DNA of 64,000 bases from Enterovibrio sp. JCM 19048 (GCA_001310415.1 BAXE01000006.1:1-64000), one strand, 5' to 3'. Positions 1 to 11,400 are shown, counted from the stretch's first letter. Notes: a model not told the origin generated them from the sequence alone. Program-made: numbers and translations.

Positions 1-61
1 CATATCCCAGCGTTGATCCCTTGGTATATGCTAACGTTTTGTCCGAGAGGTGCCTTGTTCC

Positions 62-424
62 ATGAAAAAAATCATCGCGTTGGTCGTCAGCTTTTTTGCT
101 GCCCTGTTTTCCATTCAACCGGCAATGGCCTCAGAGCGTGCCATGCAAGGCTGGAAGCTTATTGAGGAAGGCGCAGTGATTGTTGACGTTCGCACACCGG
201 CTGAATTCGCCCAGGGGCATCTGGAGCATGCCTTGAACTATCCTGTGCAGGAGCTGGATCAGCATGTCGCCAAACTCAACAAAGACGACATGATTGTCCT
301 CTACTGCCGCAGTGGCGCCAGAGTTGAGCGGGCTATCCAGTTTCTGCAATCGCAAGGCTTTACCAAGCTTCACAACGCGGGTGGACTGGCCGAGCTGGAG
401 CAGGCTGTCAAAGCGACCCAATAA
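62..424 (+). CDS. Periplasmic rhodanese-like sulfurtransferase
   Basis: This is a 120-residue single-domain rhodanese. The N-terminus is a signal peptide: MKK, then a hydrophobic stretch ending in AMA-SE near residue 24. The mature domain has the rhodanese start motif VIVDVRTPAEFAQGHL and the active-site loop LYCRSGAR, whose Cys carries the persulfide. The size and export signal resemble PspE-type thiosulfate sulfurtransferases. A GTG at 50 would add four residues, but the ATG at 62 sits behind GAGAGG and directly precedes the Lys-rich signal start, so I prefer it. The gene is convergent with mltC and shares the terminator that follows. The physiological sulfur acceptor is unknown. Confidence 0.85.
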   Translation: MKKIIALVVSFFAALFSIQPAMASERAMQGWKLIEEGAVIVDVRTPAEFAQGHLEHALNYPVQELDQHVAKLNKDDMIVLYCRSGARVERAIQFLQSQGFTKLHNAGGLAELEQAVKATQ

Positions 425-444
425 AAACGCAGAATTCAAAAGAA

Positions 445-475
445 ACGCCCCGGATTTGAGTCCGGGGCGTTTTTT
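445..475. terminator. Bidirectional rho-independent terminator
   Basis: A perfect 10-bp stem (ACGCCCCGGA at 445-454 and its complement at 461-470) encloses a 6-nt loop and is followed by T6. The complement strand also runs into a T-rich stretch. It lies between the convergent rhodanese gene and mltC and can serve both. Confidence 0.85.
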
Positions 476-501
476 ATTGGCGTGAAGGTGAAGGCAAAAA
501 C

Positions 502-1611
502 CTAAATTTTTCCTTCGTTAAACCCTTTCTGGAAATAGAGCACTTTTTGCAGGTAACGGCGCGCTTCGTCTTTCGGGTGTTTGGTGGTCAGCGCATCGTA
601 AACCTGTCTTGGTGAATGCTGGTTCAGCTTCGACATGGCAGTTTTTCTGTCTTTGTGAAAGGTTGCCAGCACGCCGCCAGTGCCACCGTTATACGCGGAA
701 ATCATACTGAAATGGCGAGACGACGGATTGGTCACGTCGCGCAGATAGCGGGTTTTCAGAATGTGCAGGTAGGCGGTACCGGTATCGATATTGTTGGCCG
801 GATCGAACAGGTACTCTTTGGTCGGCATCCCCGGCTTTTTCTTCACCAGATTGAACACATCGGCACCGGCAGTTTTCGGGATCACCTGCATCAAACCGTA
901 TGCACCAGCATGGCTTACCGCGTAAGGGTTAAAACTGCTTTCGGTTTTGATCACTGCATAAATCAGATCTTCAGGAATGTCGTAGCGTTTTGACGCATCG
1001 CGGACAAAATGGGCGTACTGGTATTCGCGCTGCTCTAGGTGGTCTTTCACCATGTCGATTTGCACGTAATAAGCTTTTCCGCGCTTGATGGTCTTACTTT
1101 TCAGCTTGTTGGCAATCAGGTATTCGGCAAAGCGGTTGGCGCGCCATTCCCACTCAATGGATTTTCCTTCCTGATCGACAATCTGGCCGAGGAAGAAAGG
1201 CTTACCTGTCAGCTGGATATCCTTGTCGGTGAACTGCTCTACATGCTCAGGATCAGCAGGCATCAGTACAGTCTGGACGATGGCTTTTTGCAGTTTTTCC
1301 ATCGGCTCGCGCTGCGCCACGGTCGAGACATAGATCTTGCCTGCTTCGAAGTCGATGTGGGCGCGGGTCTGGAAGCCATCGAGGTATTTCACATAACGGT
1401 GTTTGCCTGATTCCAGGTACTCGTCATCTCCCCACTGCTTTTTGGCCTGATTGGCAAGGTAGGCAAACAGGGCTTCCACCGCCTTTTTGTTGGCATCGGA
1501 AACCGGTTCACTGGTGACTGGCGGGGGGACGTTGGTGCAATCACACTCTGGCGGTGTGGACGAACAACCAGACAGCAAGGCTGCCGAGAGCATAAGAAGA
1601 GCTTTTTTCAT
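502..1611 (-). CDS. mltC: Membrane-bound lytic murein transglycosylase C
   Basis: This is a 369-residue lipoprotein, close to the roughly 360 of E. coli MltC. The chosen start gives MKKALLMLSAALLSGCSS, a lipoprotein signal with lipobox LSGC; longer in-frame extensions upstream do not encode a signal. The C-terminal half holds the SLT domain with the catalytic Glu in IKTESSFNPYAVS, followed by GAYGLMQVIPKTAG and a later SAYNGG. The enzyme cleaves the glycan strand of murein, forming 1,6-anhydromuramyl ends, at the inner face of the outer membrane. In enterics mltC follows mutY-yggX; here it stands alone. The frame is intact. Confidence 0.93.
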   Translation of the reverse strand: MKKALLMLSAALLSGCSSTPPECDCTNVPPPVTSEPVSDANKKAVEALFAYLANQAKKQWGDDEYLESGKHRYVKYLDGFQTRAHIDFEAGKIYVSTVAQREPMEKLQKAIVQTVLMPADPEHVEQFTDKDIQLTGKPFFLGQIVDQEGKSIEWEWRANRFAEYLIANKLKSKTIKRGKAYYVQIDMVKDHLEQREYQYAHFVRDASKRYDIPEDLIYAVIKTESSFNPYAVSHAGAYGLMQVIPKTAGADVFNLVKKKPGMPTKEYLFDPANNIDTGTAYLHILKTRYLRDVTNPSSRHFSMISAYNGGTGGVLATFHKDRKTAMSKLNQHSPRQVYDALTTKHPKDEARRYLQKVLYFQKGFNEGKI

Positions 1612-1945
1612 TATCGTGCTTTTACTTTTTCTGATCGGGTGGAAGCAGGGAGATGGGTTTACACCGCCCGGCATCACTGAATACGGTTTCTGAAACAGAG
1701 AGGCGACGATGCTATGCCCAACCTCAAGAAAAAGAAAGAGATTCATCGCCCAATTGGAGCAATGGTGTCTATTCGTGCACGAGTTGGTCAAGGATATGCC
1801 GGGTAATCAGGGAAAAAGGAAGAAGTGCAATCCATGATCATGCTTCCGCACCTGCGAAGGCTTTTTAGCCCGTTGAAAGGCCAAACAACCAGATGTGGGC
1901 AGAAAGGCGGTCTCGGGCGATGAAGCGTTACGGCGTGCGAGGCAG
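1612..1945. other. Intergenic region upstream of mltC
   Basis: This 334-bp gap separates mltC from the end of the upstream GGDEF/EAL gene on the same strand. It should carry the mltC promoter. An open frame continues upstream of mltC but shows no signal or conserved motif, so I treat it as untranslated. No RNA gene or repeat was seen. Confidence 0.4.
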
Positions 1946-4900
1946 CTACTTGAGATTGGCGGCCTGATCGTTCAGCCCTACTTGGGTGACGGATATCAGG
2001 CGTGAGAGAGGGGTTGGCTCACCGAAAACATAACCTTGAGAAAAGTCGAGACCAATCTCTCTGACCACCTTTAGGTCTGTTTCATCGTTGATTTTCTGTG
2101 CCGCTGTTTTCACATGGAGTGATTCACATATCTGCTTGATGGATTCGACTATACGGCGGTCAACCTGGCTAGATTTCATCAGCGAAATGATGGCACCATC
2201 AATTTTGATCAAGCTGATATTGAACTTGCGCAGGTAGTTAAAAGACGTCAGTTCAGCGCCAAAGTTATCGACGGCCACTTCACAACCCAATTTACGGAAA
2301 GCGGTGACAATCTCTTTGGCGCGGAGCACATCAATCAGCAGGGTACTCTCTTTCACTTCGATACAGAGCTGCGAAGCGGGAAGGGTGCTGCGTTCAATCA
2401 TATTCAGGCACTGTTTAATGAAACGCTCGTTGTAAAAGGTGCCGGTCGAAATATTGACCGCAATATGCAGGTTGGCATCGCGAAGGGCTGTACCGTTTTC
2501 AATCAACACCTCATTGAATACCCAGTTTTCAATGGTTGAAAGCCTTCCTGTCGGCTCTGCAGCAGCCAGGAACTCGTCAGGCATCAGCAAGTTTCCATCC
2601 TCTGTGAGCAGGCGGATCAGTACCTCATGCCAGGTTGCCTGTTTGTCATCGGTTGGAATCATAGGCATGGAAAGCAAACTGAAGGAACTATTGGCGATGG
2701 CTGAGTCAATATGTTGCAACAGGTTGTTGCGTTTCGAAGTGATGCCTTCCGACAACGTCGCTTTATCAAACACAGCAATGGCAGGATTGATCCCCTCGGT
2801 GACAGAATCCAGCGCGATTTGAGACTGGTAGATCATCTGGAACGGGGTGTTGATGGCAGACTCAGCGCCGGTGATCCCTGCTGTGTATTGCAACGGGAAA
2901 TTGCCACTTTGTGGGTAATCAATCGCTCCCAGTTTTTCGATAATGGCCGCGATCTTGGTTCTCCCTTCCGCAATCGTACTGCCTTCAAGTAAAGCGCCAA
3001 ACTGGTCGTTGCTTATCCGTGCCAGCGTGCCTTTTGCATTGAGGTGGGATTTTAGGATCAAGGCGGCGGATTTGATGACCTGATCACTGACCGGTGCCCC
3101 CAGCGCATTTGACATGGCGGTCAGCCCGCGAAACTCAATCACCGCAAAACAATGGGCGTTGGCCTGTTTGTGCAGGTTATCGATGTGGTTTTGCAATACA
3201 TGTTCAAGCCGCGCCGGTTAAGCAGGCCTGTCAGTACGTCTTTGAGTCCACTTTCCAATTCACTGTCTGTTGCGGTTTGTTTTGCAATATCCTGCTGAAC
3301 AGCATGGAATGAAAGCACCCAGCCATTCGGCGCATCACCAGCAGCAATTACGGGCGTGGCCTCCAGATACACCTTCACCTCAAACCCCCGCCGTGTTTGC
3401 AGGATAAACGTACCGTTGAGCTTGAACTCTTTCTGATAGGCTGAGAACAAATGGGCGAACGTAAACTGGGTTTCACGGTTGAAAATATTAAAGTGTTGGT
3501 CGATGTGCTCGCCGAGCAGCACAGATCTTTCTTCTTTGGTTAGCCGCAACGCCTTATCGTTTACCGAGGTAATGTGGAACAAAGAGTCGAGGATAATCAC
3601 GCCATCAGACACCACATCAATCGCGGCAGTGAGTTGGGCATTGTTCTGGCTCAGCACCATATTGCGTTTTTGCAGCGAAGTTGACTCTTTGCACAGCCCA
3701 ACCAAACGGGTGCCTTGGTTGTCGTGAATGACTTTCGCCAGAATGTTGTGGCTGATGGTGGAGCCTTCCGGTGTCAGGCGTTGAACATTCACCTCGATTT
3801 GACCGTCGTTCAGCCGTGCCATGCTGAAAACACTGTCGAGTATCGCCCGGTCGCTGCTCAGCAAATGGTCACGCCACATATCAATGGTCATCAGCTCGCC
3901 CTCGCTGATGCCATAAAGCGAATACATTCTGGGGTTCCAGTACAGGGTGCCGGACTTTGGTGTGAACTCCCACACCCCCAGATCGCAGACCAAATCGACC
4001 ACCTCTGAATATTTGGTCGCCATGATCTCCTGTTCAGACTTCACTTTTTCTTCCTGAATGTCGGAAATGGTTCCGATAACTTTGGTCGTGATGCCGTTAT
4101 TGTCGTGCTCAATGGGCTGGCAATGGTCCCGCACCCAACGGAAACACTTCTCATCGTCCATCAGACGGTACTCAATCGTGATCGTTTCCGAGCCAATGCG
4201 GGTCACGGCGTGCTGGTATTCGCGTAAGTCTTCAGGGTGAATGCGCGCCATCCACTCATAGAGACGGCGTATATCGCTGGAACGCACACCAATGGCCTGA
4301 AACGCATTGTCAGAAAGGTGAATGTACTTGGTATGACACTCCATTTCATACAGAGCGGTGCGGTTGATGCTGAGGGCAAATTCGAACTTCTTCGACCAAA
4401 GCTTGCGTTCATCATCAAAACGGCGTTCACGGTCGATATTCTGGATTTGAAAAACATATTGGGTGATGGCGCCACTCCACTGGTCACGCACTGCAGTCAC
4501 TCCTAACCGCGTCCATATTACCTGTTTGTTCTTCCGCGTCAGGCGCAACTCAACATGGCAACTTTCGGTTTTGGGGTCGGAAAAGGTGGCGAGTTGTTCC
4601 GAGAGTGCGCATTTGTCGCGGTGAAAAACCAATTGGTTAAAGGTTTTCTGTTTCAGCTCTTTCACGCTGAAACCGGTCAGGTCGATAAATGCATGATTGG
4701 CGTTGTGCATAAAGCGTCAGGTTGAACAACCACGGTACCAATCACGGATGACTGCATCGCATTGGCAAACAGGCTGGAGCGCTCATCACTTTGCTTTTTC
4801 AGATAAGTGAGTTGTGCGGATTTCACGGCCAGCAGTGCGCCCAGCAACATGGCGCCGGCGATAGGCAGCAGGCGTCCGGCGTGCTCAAAAATCTCGGAAG

Positions 4901-5774
4901 AAGCGCCAAGGTTTTCTGCCGGATTAAGCAACAACAAATCCAGCGTGACACAAACCAGAAAAGCAGTAGCAAAGGCGGATAAGCGATCCAGCACTGCGCT
5001 CGCCATGGTCAGTGCGATAGCGATAGCGATATAGGGGTGTGCCGCATGGATCATCATCCAGCCGCTGAAACTGGCGATAGCGATCATCAAGGCGACCGTA
5101 ACCGGTTTGTAGACGGACGAAGGAATGTCGCGCTGGCTTTGCAGCAAGCCATAAACCAGAGGGGTTGTGGAGATGATGCCGATGACATCTCCCAGATACC
5201 AGGCAGGGGCGACGGCAGAAAAGGGGACATTGACGGCGTATTGAAGCGCCAGACCACCAAACACCGCCCCTACGATAGGGCTGGCAAACGCAGTTAATGC
5301 GACAAAGGCGACAAAGGGCCGCAATTGCAGAAAGGGATCGCCGTCTCGTGAGATGTAGACAAGGGAATAGACGCCACAGGCAATGGTCATCACGTTGGCA
5401 AGACTGAGATGGACACTCTGGACTGGGTCATCGCCAAAGATGAGGTTTGCCAGCAAAATCGCGACAAACGCGGTACCGACCAGCGCCAGACGCTGCTTTT
5501 GAGGTGCAATGGCAATCATGGCGATACACAGGCCATTGGCGTACCAGATAAATGCCTCACTGCCGGGCTGACGCAGCAGATAAATCGCGCTCAGGGCAAG
5601 CATCAGGGTGCCAAGAAACACCAGCATGACACGGATCAACAGTGCATCGACCGGAAATACGTCTCTGGATTGAACCGGGGCTGTCTGGGTCTCTGCTACA
5701 GGATCCATAAGTTGAGTTTTATTCCTGTTTGCTGGGTGTCGGAGAGGCTGGGACATACGCCAAATGCTATCCAT
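1946..5774 (-). CDS. MASE1-PAS-GGDEF-EAL protein with degenerate catalytic motifs (two frameshifts)
   Basis: Read across breaks near 4700 and 3190, this is one protein of about 1276 residues. Domains in order: MASE1 membrane sensor (several TM helices, residues about 45-330), about four PAS folds, GGDEF, then EAL. The GGDEF domain keeps DVLTGLLNRRG, but the active site reads ARISNDQF instead of RxGGDEF. The EAL domain keeps the first Glu as HEVLIRLL (ExLxR) and the Asn in IAVNIS. However, DDFGTG has become DNFGAE, and the EGVE region reads QKIND. The layout resembles E. coli DgcE (YegE), which has an active GGDEF and a degenerate EAL. Here both look inactive for synthesis and hydrolysis, suggesting a c-di-GMP effector or an inert regulator; that is inference. 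AGGAGG directly abuts the ATG at 5774, so a start a few codons downstream is possible. Confidence 0.8.
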
Positions 5775-6073
5775 CCTCCTGAATAAAAGGCTGTATCAGA
5801 AGTGTAGTATATGTCTCAATGGTGCAGTGTTTGCTGATGTGATTTGGTTGTATTTTCGCCTGTTTTTATTTTCGGCTTGTGGCGACGTACTCACTACCCC
5901 CGTGTCGCGTATTCCCGCGTGTTTTTTCCGCTCTGCTCCCCGGATGCCTGACATAATTTCCCCATATCGCCTGTCCTGTTTTTGTGAATCCCAGTTATTT
6001 ACACCCGCGTTGAAAGAATTTTGCATCCAAAACTGTCTATTCTAACAAGAACATCCGAATACAGGCGTCGACC

Positions 6074-6650
6074 GTGAGTGACATTACCGCAACCTTACTG
6101 ACCTACTCTCCGATGACCTTTTTTTCGCGGTGATCCTGCTCTCCTACCTGTTTGAAGATATCGCCATCGTGACCGCCGCCGTCGCCGCATCGCAGGGTGT
6201 CATGCCTTTGTGGGGTGCTTTGTTGGCCATATTTATCGGCATTGCCAGTGGCGACGTTGGGCTCTATTGGCTAGGTATGTTAGCGAGGAGGTGGCGTGGC
6301 CTTCGTGGCTATTTGCTCACCAAATCCGGCGTGCGGGCGGTGCGGCGTAAATTGCGCGCCCATGCGTTTGGTAACTTGTTTTTGATCCGGTTTGTGCCGG
6401 GGCTGCGCTTTGTCGGCTTTTGTCTGAGCGGCTTTTTCCGGGTGGATATCAAAACATTTTTACTGTCGGTCATGGTGGCGACCGCAATCTGGACGGTTGC
6501 CGTGTTTACGCTGGTGTATCAGCTGGGAGAAAACAGCTGGATCAAACATAACCTCAACTGGGGATTGATCCCCTGGTGGTGATCCTGCTGGTTATCGTGA
6601 ACCGTGTTGCGGGGCGCAAGCTTAAGGAGAAAGCGGTTTGCACAGACTAA
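6074..6650 (+). CDS. DedA/SNARE-associated family membrane protein (two frameshifts)
   Basis: This is a reconstructed 192-residue integral membrane protein. It starts at a GTG (VSDITATLL...), loses one base near 6114 and another near 6570, and ends at 6650. It contains the DedA signatures GDVGLYWLGMLARRW and RFVPGLRFVGFCLSGFFR, with hydrophobic segments before, between and after. DedA proteins are half-transporters implicated in lipid carrier or phospholipid flipping and membrane homeostasis. The stop overlaps the TTG start of the next gene by 13 bp, so the two are probably cotranscribed. Confidence 0.8.
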
Positions 6651-7773
6651 AAATCGTGGATGAAAAATCCTCACCGGCACTGCCGGTCAATTACGGCATG
6701 CCACCTCTGGACATGAGCGGCAAGCCGGTATCGTTTTTTGAATTCTGGCCGGGTTGGGTGTTTTATGCGCCGGTCACCTTGCAGTGGATTGGTTACGGCT
6801 TCAAATACCGTAACTTCGCCCTGCCGTTGATTGCCAATCCGGGCATTGAACTCAGTGGCATGGTGGGGGAATCGAAAGATGCCATTTTGTCGCTGGCGGG
6901 CGAAAAAGCCAAAGATTGGATATTGCCTTACCTGACGTGGGAAAAATCAGCCATGCCGCCGGAAACCCAGTCCCATCAGGCGCTGACTGCCCTGCATAAC
7001 GCAGGTTTAGGGTTCCCTGTGGTCGCAAAACCAGACTTAGGGTGTCGCGGCGCAGGGGTGCGCCTGATTGAAAACAAAGCCGAGCTTGAAGAATACCTGC
7101 GCCTGTTTCCTCAAGGTGCCAAGCTGCTGTTGCAGAAAAAAGCGCCTTACAACGCAGAGGCGGGGGTTTTTTATGTGCGCTATCCCGGCGAGTCGCGCGG
7201 GCGCATATTTTCCATGACGCTGAAATATAACCCCTTTGTGATTGGCGATGGCGTTCGTCCCCTGTCTAAGCTGATTGAAGATGACCCTCGTGCCGGGAAA
7301 CTGGCGCACCTTTATTTTGCAAGGCATGGGGAAAAGCTCGATTGGGTACCGGCCGAAGGGGAAGTGTTCAGGTTGGCCTTTGCCGGCAGTCACTGTCGCG
7401 GCGCTATCTTCCGCGATGGCAGCGCGTACATTACTGACGCCCTGACGCGACGTCTGGACGAGATTTTTGATGATTTCCCCGGCTATCACTATGGCGCATT
7501 GACCTGAAATTTAAGGACATCGACAGCCTGATGCAGGGAGAGGATTTTGTGTTGCTGGAAGTCAACGGTGCCAGCAGTGAAGCCGCACACATCTGGGATC
7601 GGGGCGCATCCATCAAGGATGCTTTTACCACCTTGTTTGCCCAGTACCGGATGCTGTTTGAGATTGGAAACCTGCAACGAAAGGCAGGGCACAGGGTGCC
7701 ATCGCTGCGTGAACTGTTTCGTGCCTGGCGTAAAGAAAAAGCCTTGGTAAAAGACTATCCGTCTACCGATTAA
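6638..7773 (+). CDS. ATP-grasp family ligase (one frameshift)
   Basis: The reconstructed protein has about 378 residues, with the break near 7500. The TTG start is supported by AAGGAGA at 6624-6630, seven bases upstream. ATP-grasp features are VVAKPDLGCRGAGVRL (nucleotide-binding Lys and Gly loop), LLLQKKAP, and, beyond the frameshift, LLEVNGASSEA, which provides the Glu/Asn metal ligands. The fold suggests carboxylate-amine or carboxylate-thiol ligation. Similar proteins are often labelled D-Ala-D-Ala ligase-like, but I see no basis for a substrate. Coupling to DedA and to the DinB-like gene suggests one transcription unit. Confidence 0.7.
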
Positions 7774-7804
7774 AAGAAGCCAGAAGATGTTTGAAGGGGA
7801 ATGC

Positions 7805-8359
7805 ATGTTAGCAAACAAACCAGATCAGGATGCCGACAGGATAAGGCGGCCGGATGAAGTACAGGGGTGTCTTGATGTCGCCGCACAAGCGCAAACTCTG
7901 ATTACAGGGTTGAGTGATGAACAGTACACCCACATTGCGCTACCGTATCTGCAAAGTGCGATTGGTGGTCATATGCGCCACATTCTGGATGTCAATCATG
8001 CGGTGACTGGCTGGCCAGTGAACGCGCTGGTCGACTATGACGTTCGCCGCAGGGCGCACCCGGTAGAAACAGAGCGCGATATTGCTTTGCAGGAGTGGCG
8101 TCATATTGTGGACTGGCTGGAAACGCTGGACGAGGCCGATATGGTGAGCCCGGTGTCGGTGAAAAGCGAAGTCTGTCTGTCCCACCAGGCGTGTGCACAA
8201 ATGCCATCGACGCTGGGGCGTGAACTGGCGTTTGTCTCCAGCCATGCTGTGCACCACCTGGCGCTTATCCGAGTCAGCCTTTGTGCGCAGGGGATAGAGA
8301 CTGATGAACACTTTGGGTTGGCACCCGCCACCTTGAGTCATCAACGGGGAGAGAAATAA
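7805..8359 (+). CDS. DinB-like metal-binding four-helix protein
   Basis: An intact protein of about 184 residues, or 190 if the ATG at 7787 is used. The 7805 start has GAAGGGGA just upstream and the 7787 start has AGAAG, so the choice is uncertain. Candidate metal ligands are in GGHMRHILDVNH (about residues 55-65) and SSHAVHHLALI (about 148-158). That is the His...HxxxH pattern of DinB/YfiT-type four-helix bundles, many of which are thiol-dependent transferases or hydrolases. The substrate is unknown. Its stop abuts the ATG of the NRDE gene. Confidence 0.7.
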   Translation: MLANKPDQDADRIRRPDEVQGCLDVAAQAQTLITGLSDEQYTHIALPYLQSAIGGHMRHILDVNHAVTGWPVNALVDYDVRRRAHPVETERDIALQEWRHIVDWLETLDEADMVSPVSVKSEVCLSHQACAQMPSTLGRELAFVSSHAVHHLALIRVSLCAQGIETDEHFGLAPATLSHQRGEK

Positions 8360-9093
8360 ATGTGTACCGTTAGCTGGTTGCTGCACGATGCAGGGTATGA
8401 AGTATTTTTCAACCGTGATGAGCAAAAAGGCCGCGCCATCGCCAATCCGCCTGCTGTGTTTGATCGTGAAGGAACCCGCTACATGATGCCTGTCGACCCC
8501 GATGGCGGCGGCACCTGGATAGCCATGAACCAGCATGGCCTGTCACTTTGCTTGCTCAATTATTATCAGGGGGACATTCCCGATTTGCCCTGATAAGTCG
8601 TGGCTTGCTGGTCAAGATGCTGGCACCGGAGATGTCGGTGTCGGGCGTGGTTAACCGTTTGAATTCGCTGCACATGGGGTCATACGCTCCGTTTACTCTG
8701 TTGGTTTTCGCGCCGGATCTGAGCAACCGGCATGGTCATGTGATTGCGTTTCAATGGGATGGCCACGTACTCACTCAGCGACCAAGTGTCGAACCGATGA
8801 TTTCTTCCTCCGTCCGGTTTGAGGAAGTGATGGTGGCTCGCCGTGAAGCGTACCGCACCATCATGACCGAACCCAAAACCGTTGATAAAGCCTGGGCGTT
8901 TCACCGCAGCCATGTGCCGCAGGCAGGCTACCTCTCCGTTTGTATGCACCGTGATGATGCCAATACCGTCAGTTTCACCCACCTTAAAGTGACCACGGAT
9001 GTGATGGAAATGGTCTATGTTGATGGCTCACCCTGCGAAGGCGGAGAGCAAACGTCTACCGTTCTGGCAAGAACCGCGGGCCTTTTAAACTAG
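8360..9093 (+). CDS. NRDE family protein, TANGO2-like (one frameshift)
   Basis: The start is MCTVSWLL, with Cys at position 2 as in the family, followed by VFFNRDEQKGR with the diagnostic NRDE motif. The frame breaks near 8585 (after YYQGDIP) and resumes with LISRGLLVKML, giving about 244 residues. The N-terminal Cys suggests an Ntn-hydrolase-like fold. TANGO2 relatives have been linked to haem trafficking in eukaryotes; the bacterial role is open. It starts immediately after the DinB-like stop, so it is very likely in the same operon. Confidence 0.75.
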
Positions 9094-9183
9094 TGGCAAG
9101 TGACAGCCCTTAAATTGAAATTTTTCACCATATCTCCGGTTCTTAATCAGTGAACCTTATGACAAATAGACAGGAGTTTTGGT

Positions 9184-9611
9184 ATGGCCCGTTTACTGGT
9201 TTTGCTCAGCTTGTTTTTCTCTTCCGTGGCTTTTTCCGCGGACGAGATCTACACCGGATTTTCAGCAATAAAGCGGTCAGTGGCTATGATACTGTCTCGT
9301 TTTTCGAAGGAACGCCAGCCAAGGGCAGTTCGTCCTTCAAAACTGAATACAAAGGGGCGGACTGGTTGTTTATCAGTCAGGCGAATTTGGACAAATTCCT
9401 GGCCGACCCTGAAAAATACGCGCCGCAGTATGGCGGCTATTGCGCATGGGCTATTGCAGAAAAAGATGATTTAGCACCGGGCGACCCTGAATTCTGGACG
9501 ATTGTTGATAACAAGCTCTACCTGAATTACGACAATTCCGTGCAGAAAAAATGGGAAAAAGATATTCCCGGTTTTATCGAAACCGGCGACAAAAACTGGG
9601 CGAAGCGCTAA
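9184..9611 (+). CDS. Exported YHS domain protein (one frameshift)
   Basis: The start at 9184 follows CAGGAG and gives MARLLVLLSLFFSSVAFSA, a clear signal peptide. One T appears to be missing near 9262; beyond it the frame reads NKAVSGYDTVSFFEG, followed by the YHS core ending in YGGYCAWAI. The reconstructed length is about 142 residues. YHS domains are small, often Cys-containing putative metal-binding modules. Its periplasmic location is inferred from the signal. The role is unknown. Confidence 0.75.
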
Positions 9612-9640
9612 GCGCGACAAAGCCCGAACGAGGAGAATAA

Positions 9641-11387
9641 ATGGCCGTTAGTCCGTTTCAGATCCCACGTAAAACCCTCTTTGGTGTGGTTGAAAAAGCA
9701 CTAGAGTCAGTCACTGGCCTTAGGGCGCTGGATACCTATTACCGTCGTCGCCCGGAAGGCATTGATACCGACGACTTTCTCAAATACACACTGGATGTGT
9801 TGGGTATCGCTTATACGGTGCCTGAAGAGCAACTTGCCAATGTTCCCAAGACCGGCGGCACTGTGGTAGTAGCAAACCATCCCCTTGGTGGTGTGGAAGG
9901 GGTGATTCTTGCCAAGGTGCTTCGGCAAATCCGGCCGGATGTGAAAGTGCTGGCCAACTACTACCTCAAACGCATTCCGGAATTGAGCGATCTTTTTATC
10001 GGCGTGGACGTGTTTGAAGGGAGAGTGCCCAACGTGCCAACATGCGCGCATTGCGGGAAGCCCACCAACATGTCAGTGAAGGTGGCCTGTTACTGATTTT
10101 TCCGGCTGGTGAGGTATCAACCTTCGATCATAATGGAATGCTCAGTGACAAGGCTTGGAGTCGCTCTGCTGCCGTATTGGTGAAAAAGCACAAAGCGACC
10201 GTGGTACCTGTGTTTATCGGCGGGCAAAACAGCCGTAAATTCTACCGCGCCGGACGCATTCACCCCTTGCTGCGCACAGCATTGCTTGGCAGGGAATTGC
10301 TGAACAAAAAAGGCCGCTCGATACCGCTTTCCATTGGCGATCCTATTGCCTGGAAGGAGTACCGCGGCTTTGATAATGACGAAGCGCTGGTCAATTACCT
10401 GCGCCTCAATACCTATTTACTCAATGAAGATAAATCGCAGGCAACGCCAGTGATGGCACACCCCGGCGCAGCGCTGATCGCGGCCAAATCGCCAGAGGCT
10501 ATCGAAGCAGAACTCGACACACTTCCCGAGCAAGCCAAACTGCTCAGCAGCGGTGAGTTTGATGTTTATTGCTGCGGGAAGTCAGACATTCCCGTCATCA
10601 TTGAAGAAATCGGACGCATGCGCGAAATGAACTTCCGCGCAGTCGGCGAAGGCACGGGGCTGGAATGCGACTTGGATCAGTACGATGAGTACTACCTTCA
10701 CCTGTTTATCTGGGATCGTGAACAGCGCCAGATGGTCGGTGCGTACCGCCTTGGCAGGGTGAAGGATATCGTCGGTCAGCACGGCATTTCTGGCTCTATT
10801 CACGCAGCCTGTTCCAGTACGACCAGCGGTTTGTTGACAGCATGGGGGCGTCGCTGGAAATGGGACGCTCGGTGATTGATGAAAAATACCAGCGCAGCCT
10901 TTCTGCTCTGCTACTGCTTTGGAAAGGCATCGCCGAATACGTGCGCATCAACCCGGAAATCACTACTCTGTTTGGTCCTGTGAGTATCAGCAACGACTAC
11001 CCACAAAAGGCGCGTCGCCTGCTGGCAGAAAGCCTGAGTGTCCATCACTACGATACGCAGATTGCCGCACTGGTGAAGCCAACAACGCCGCTGGAAAGCT
11101 CAGAGCCCGTGCCCTGGCATACCTCTATGTTATCCGCCCTTGGCGACATGCAGATGCTTTCAAGGGTATTGGGACGGATGACCCACGGTCTTGGCGTGCC
11201 CGTGCTGCTGCGCCAATACCTTGGGTTGAATGGCAAACTGGTGTGTTTCAACGTTGACCCGGCGTTTAACGACGCGCTAGATGGTTTGATTGTGGTGGAT
11301 CTTCGCAATGTGACCGCCAAAACGCTTGGACGCTATATGGGCAAAGAGCAGGCGGAAAACTACCTTGCCCACCACGGCGTGAAATAA
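9641..11387 (+). CDS. olsF: Bifunctional PlsC-like/GNAT acyltransferase, OlsF-type (two frameshifts)
   Basis: The reconstructed protein of 582 residues has breaks near 10030 and 10800. The N-terminal half is a lysophospholipid acyltransferase with VVANHPLGGVEG (the HX4E catalytic motif) and LLIFPAGEVS. The C-terminal half matches the hemolysin/OlsB GNAT domain, with REMNFRAVGEGTG and MVGAYRLGRV. This fusion is the architecture of OlsF, which makes ornithine lipids by N- then O-acylation of ornithine; a Vibrio cholerae homologue is known to be phosphate-regulated. I infer the product from architecture only. No Pho box was identified in the short upstream gap. Confidence 0.75.
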
Positions 11388-11400
11388 CCGCGCCAAAAAC

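Noticed and set aside
5775-6073. Open frames at 5764-6045 (plus) and 5796-6026 (minus)
   Set aside because: Poor composition, no ribosome-binding site. The stretch is the promoter gap between divergent genes.
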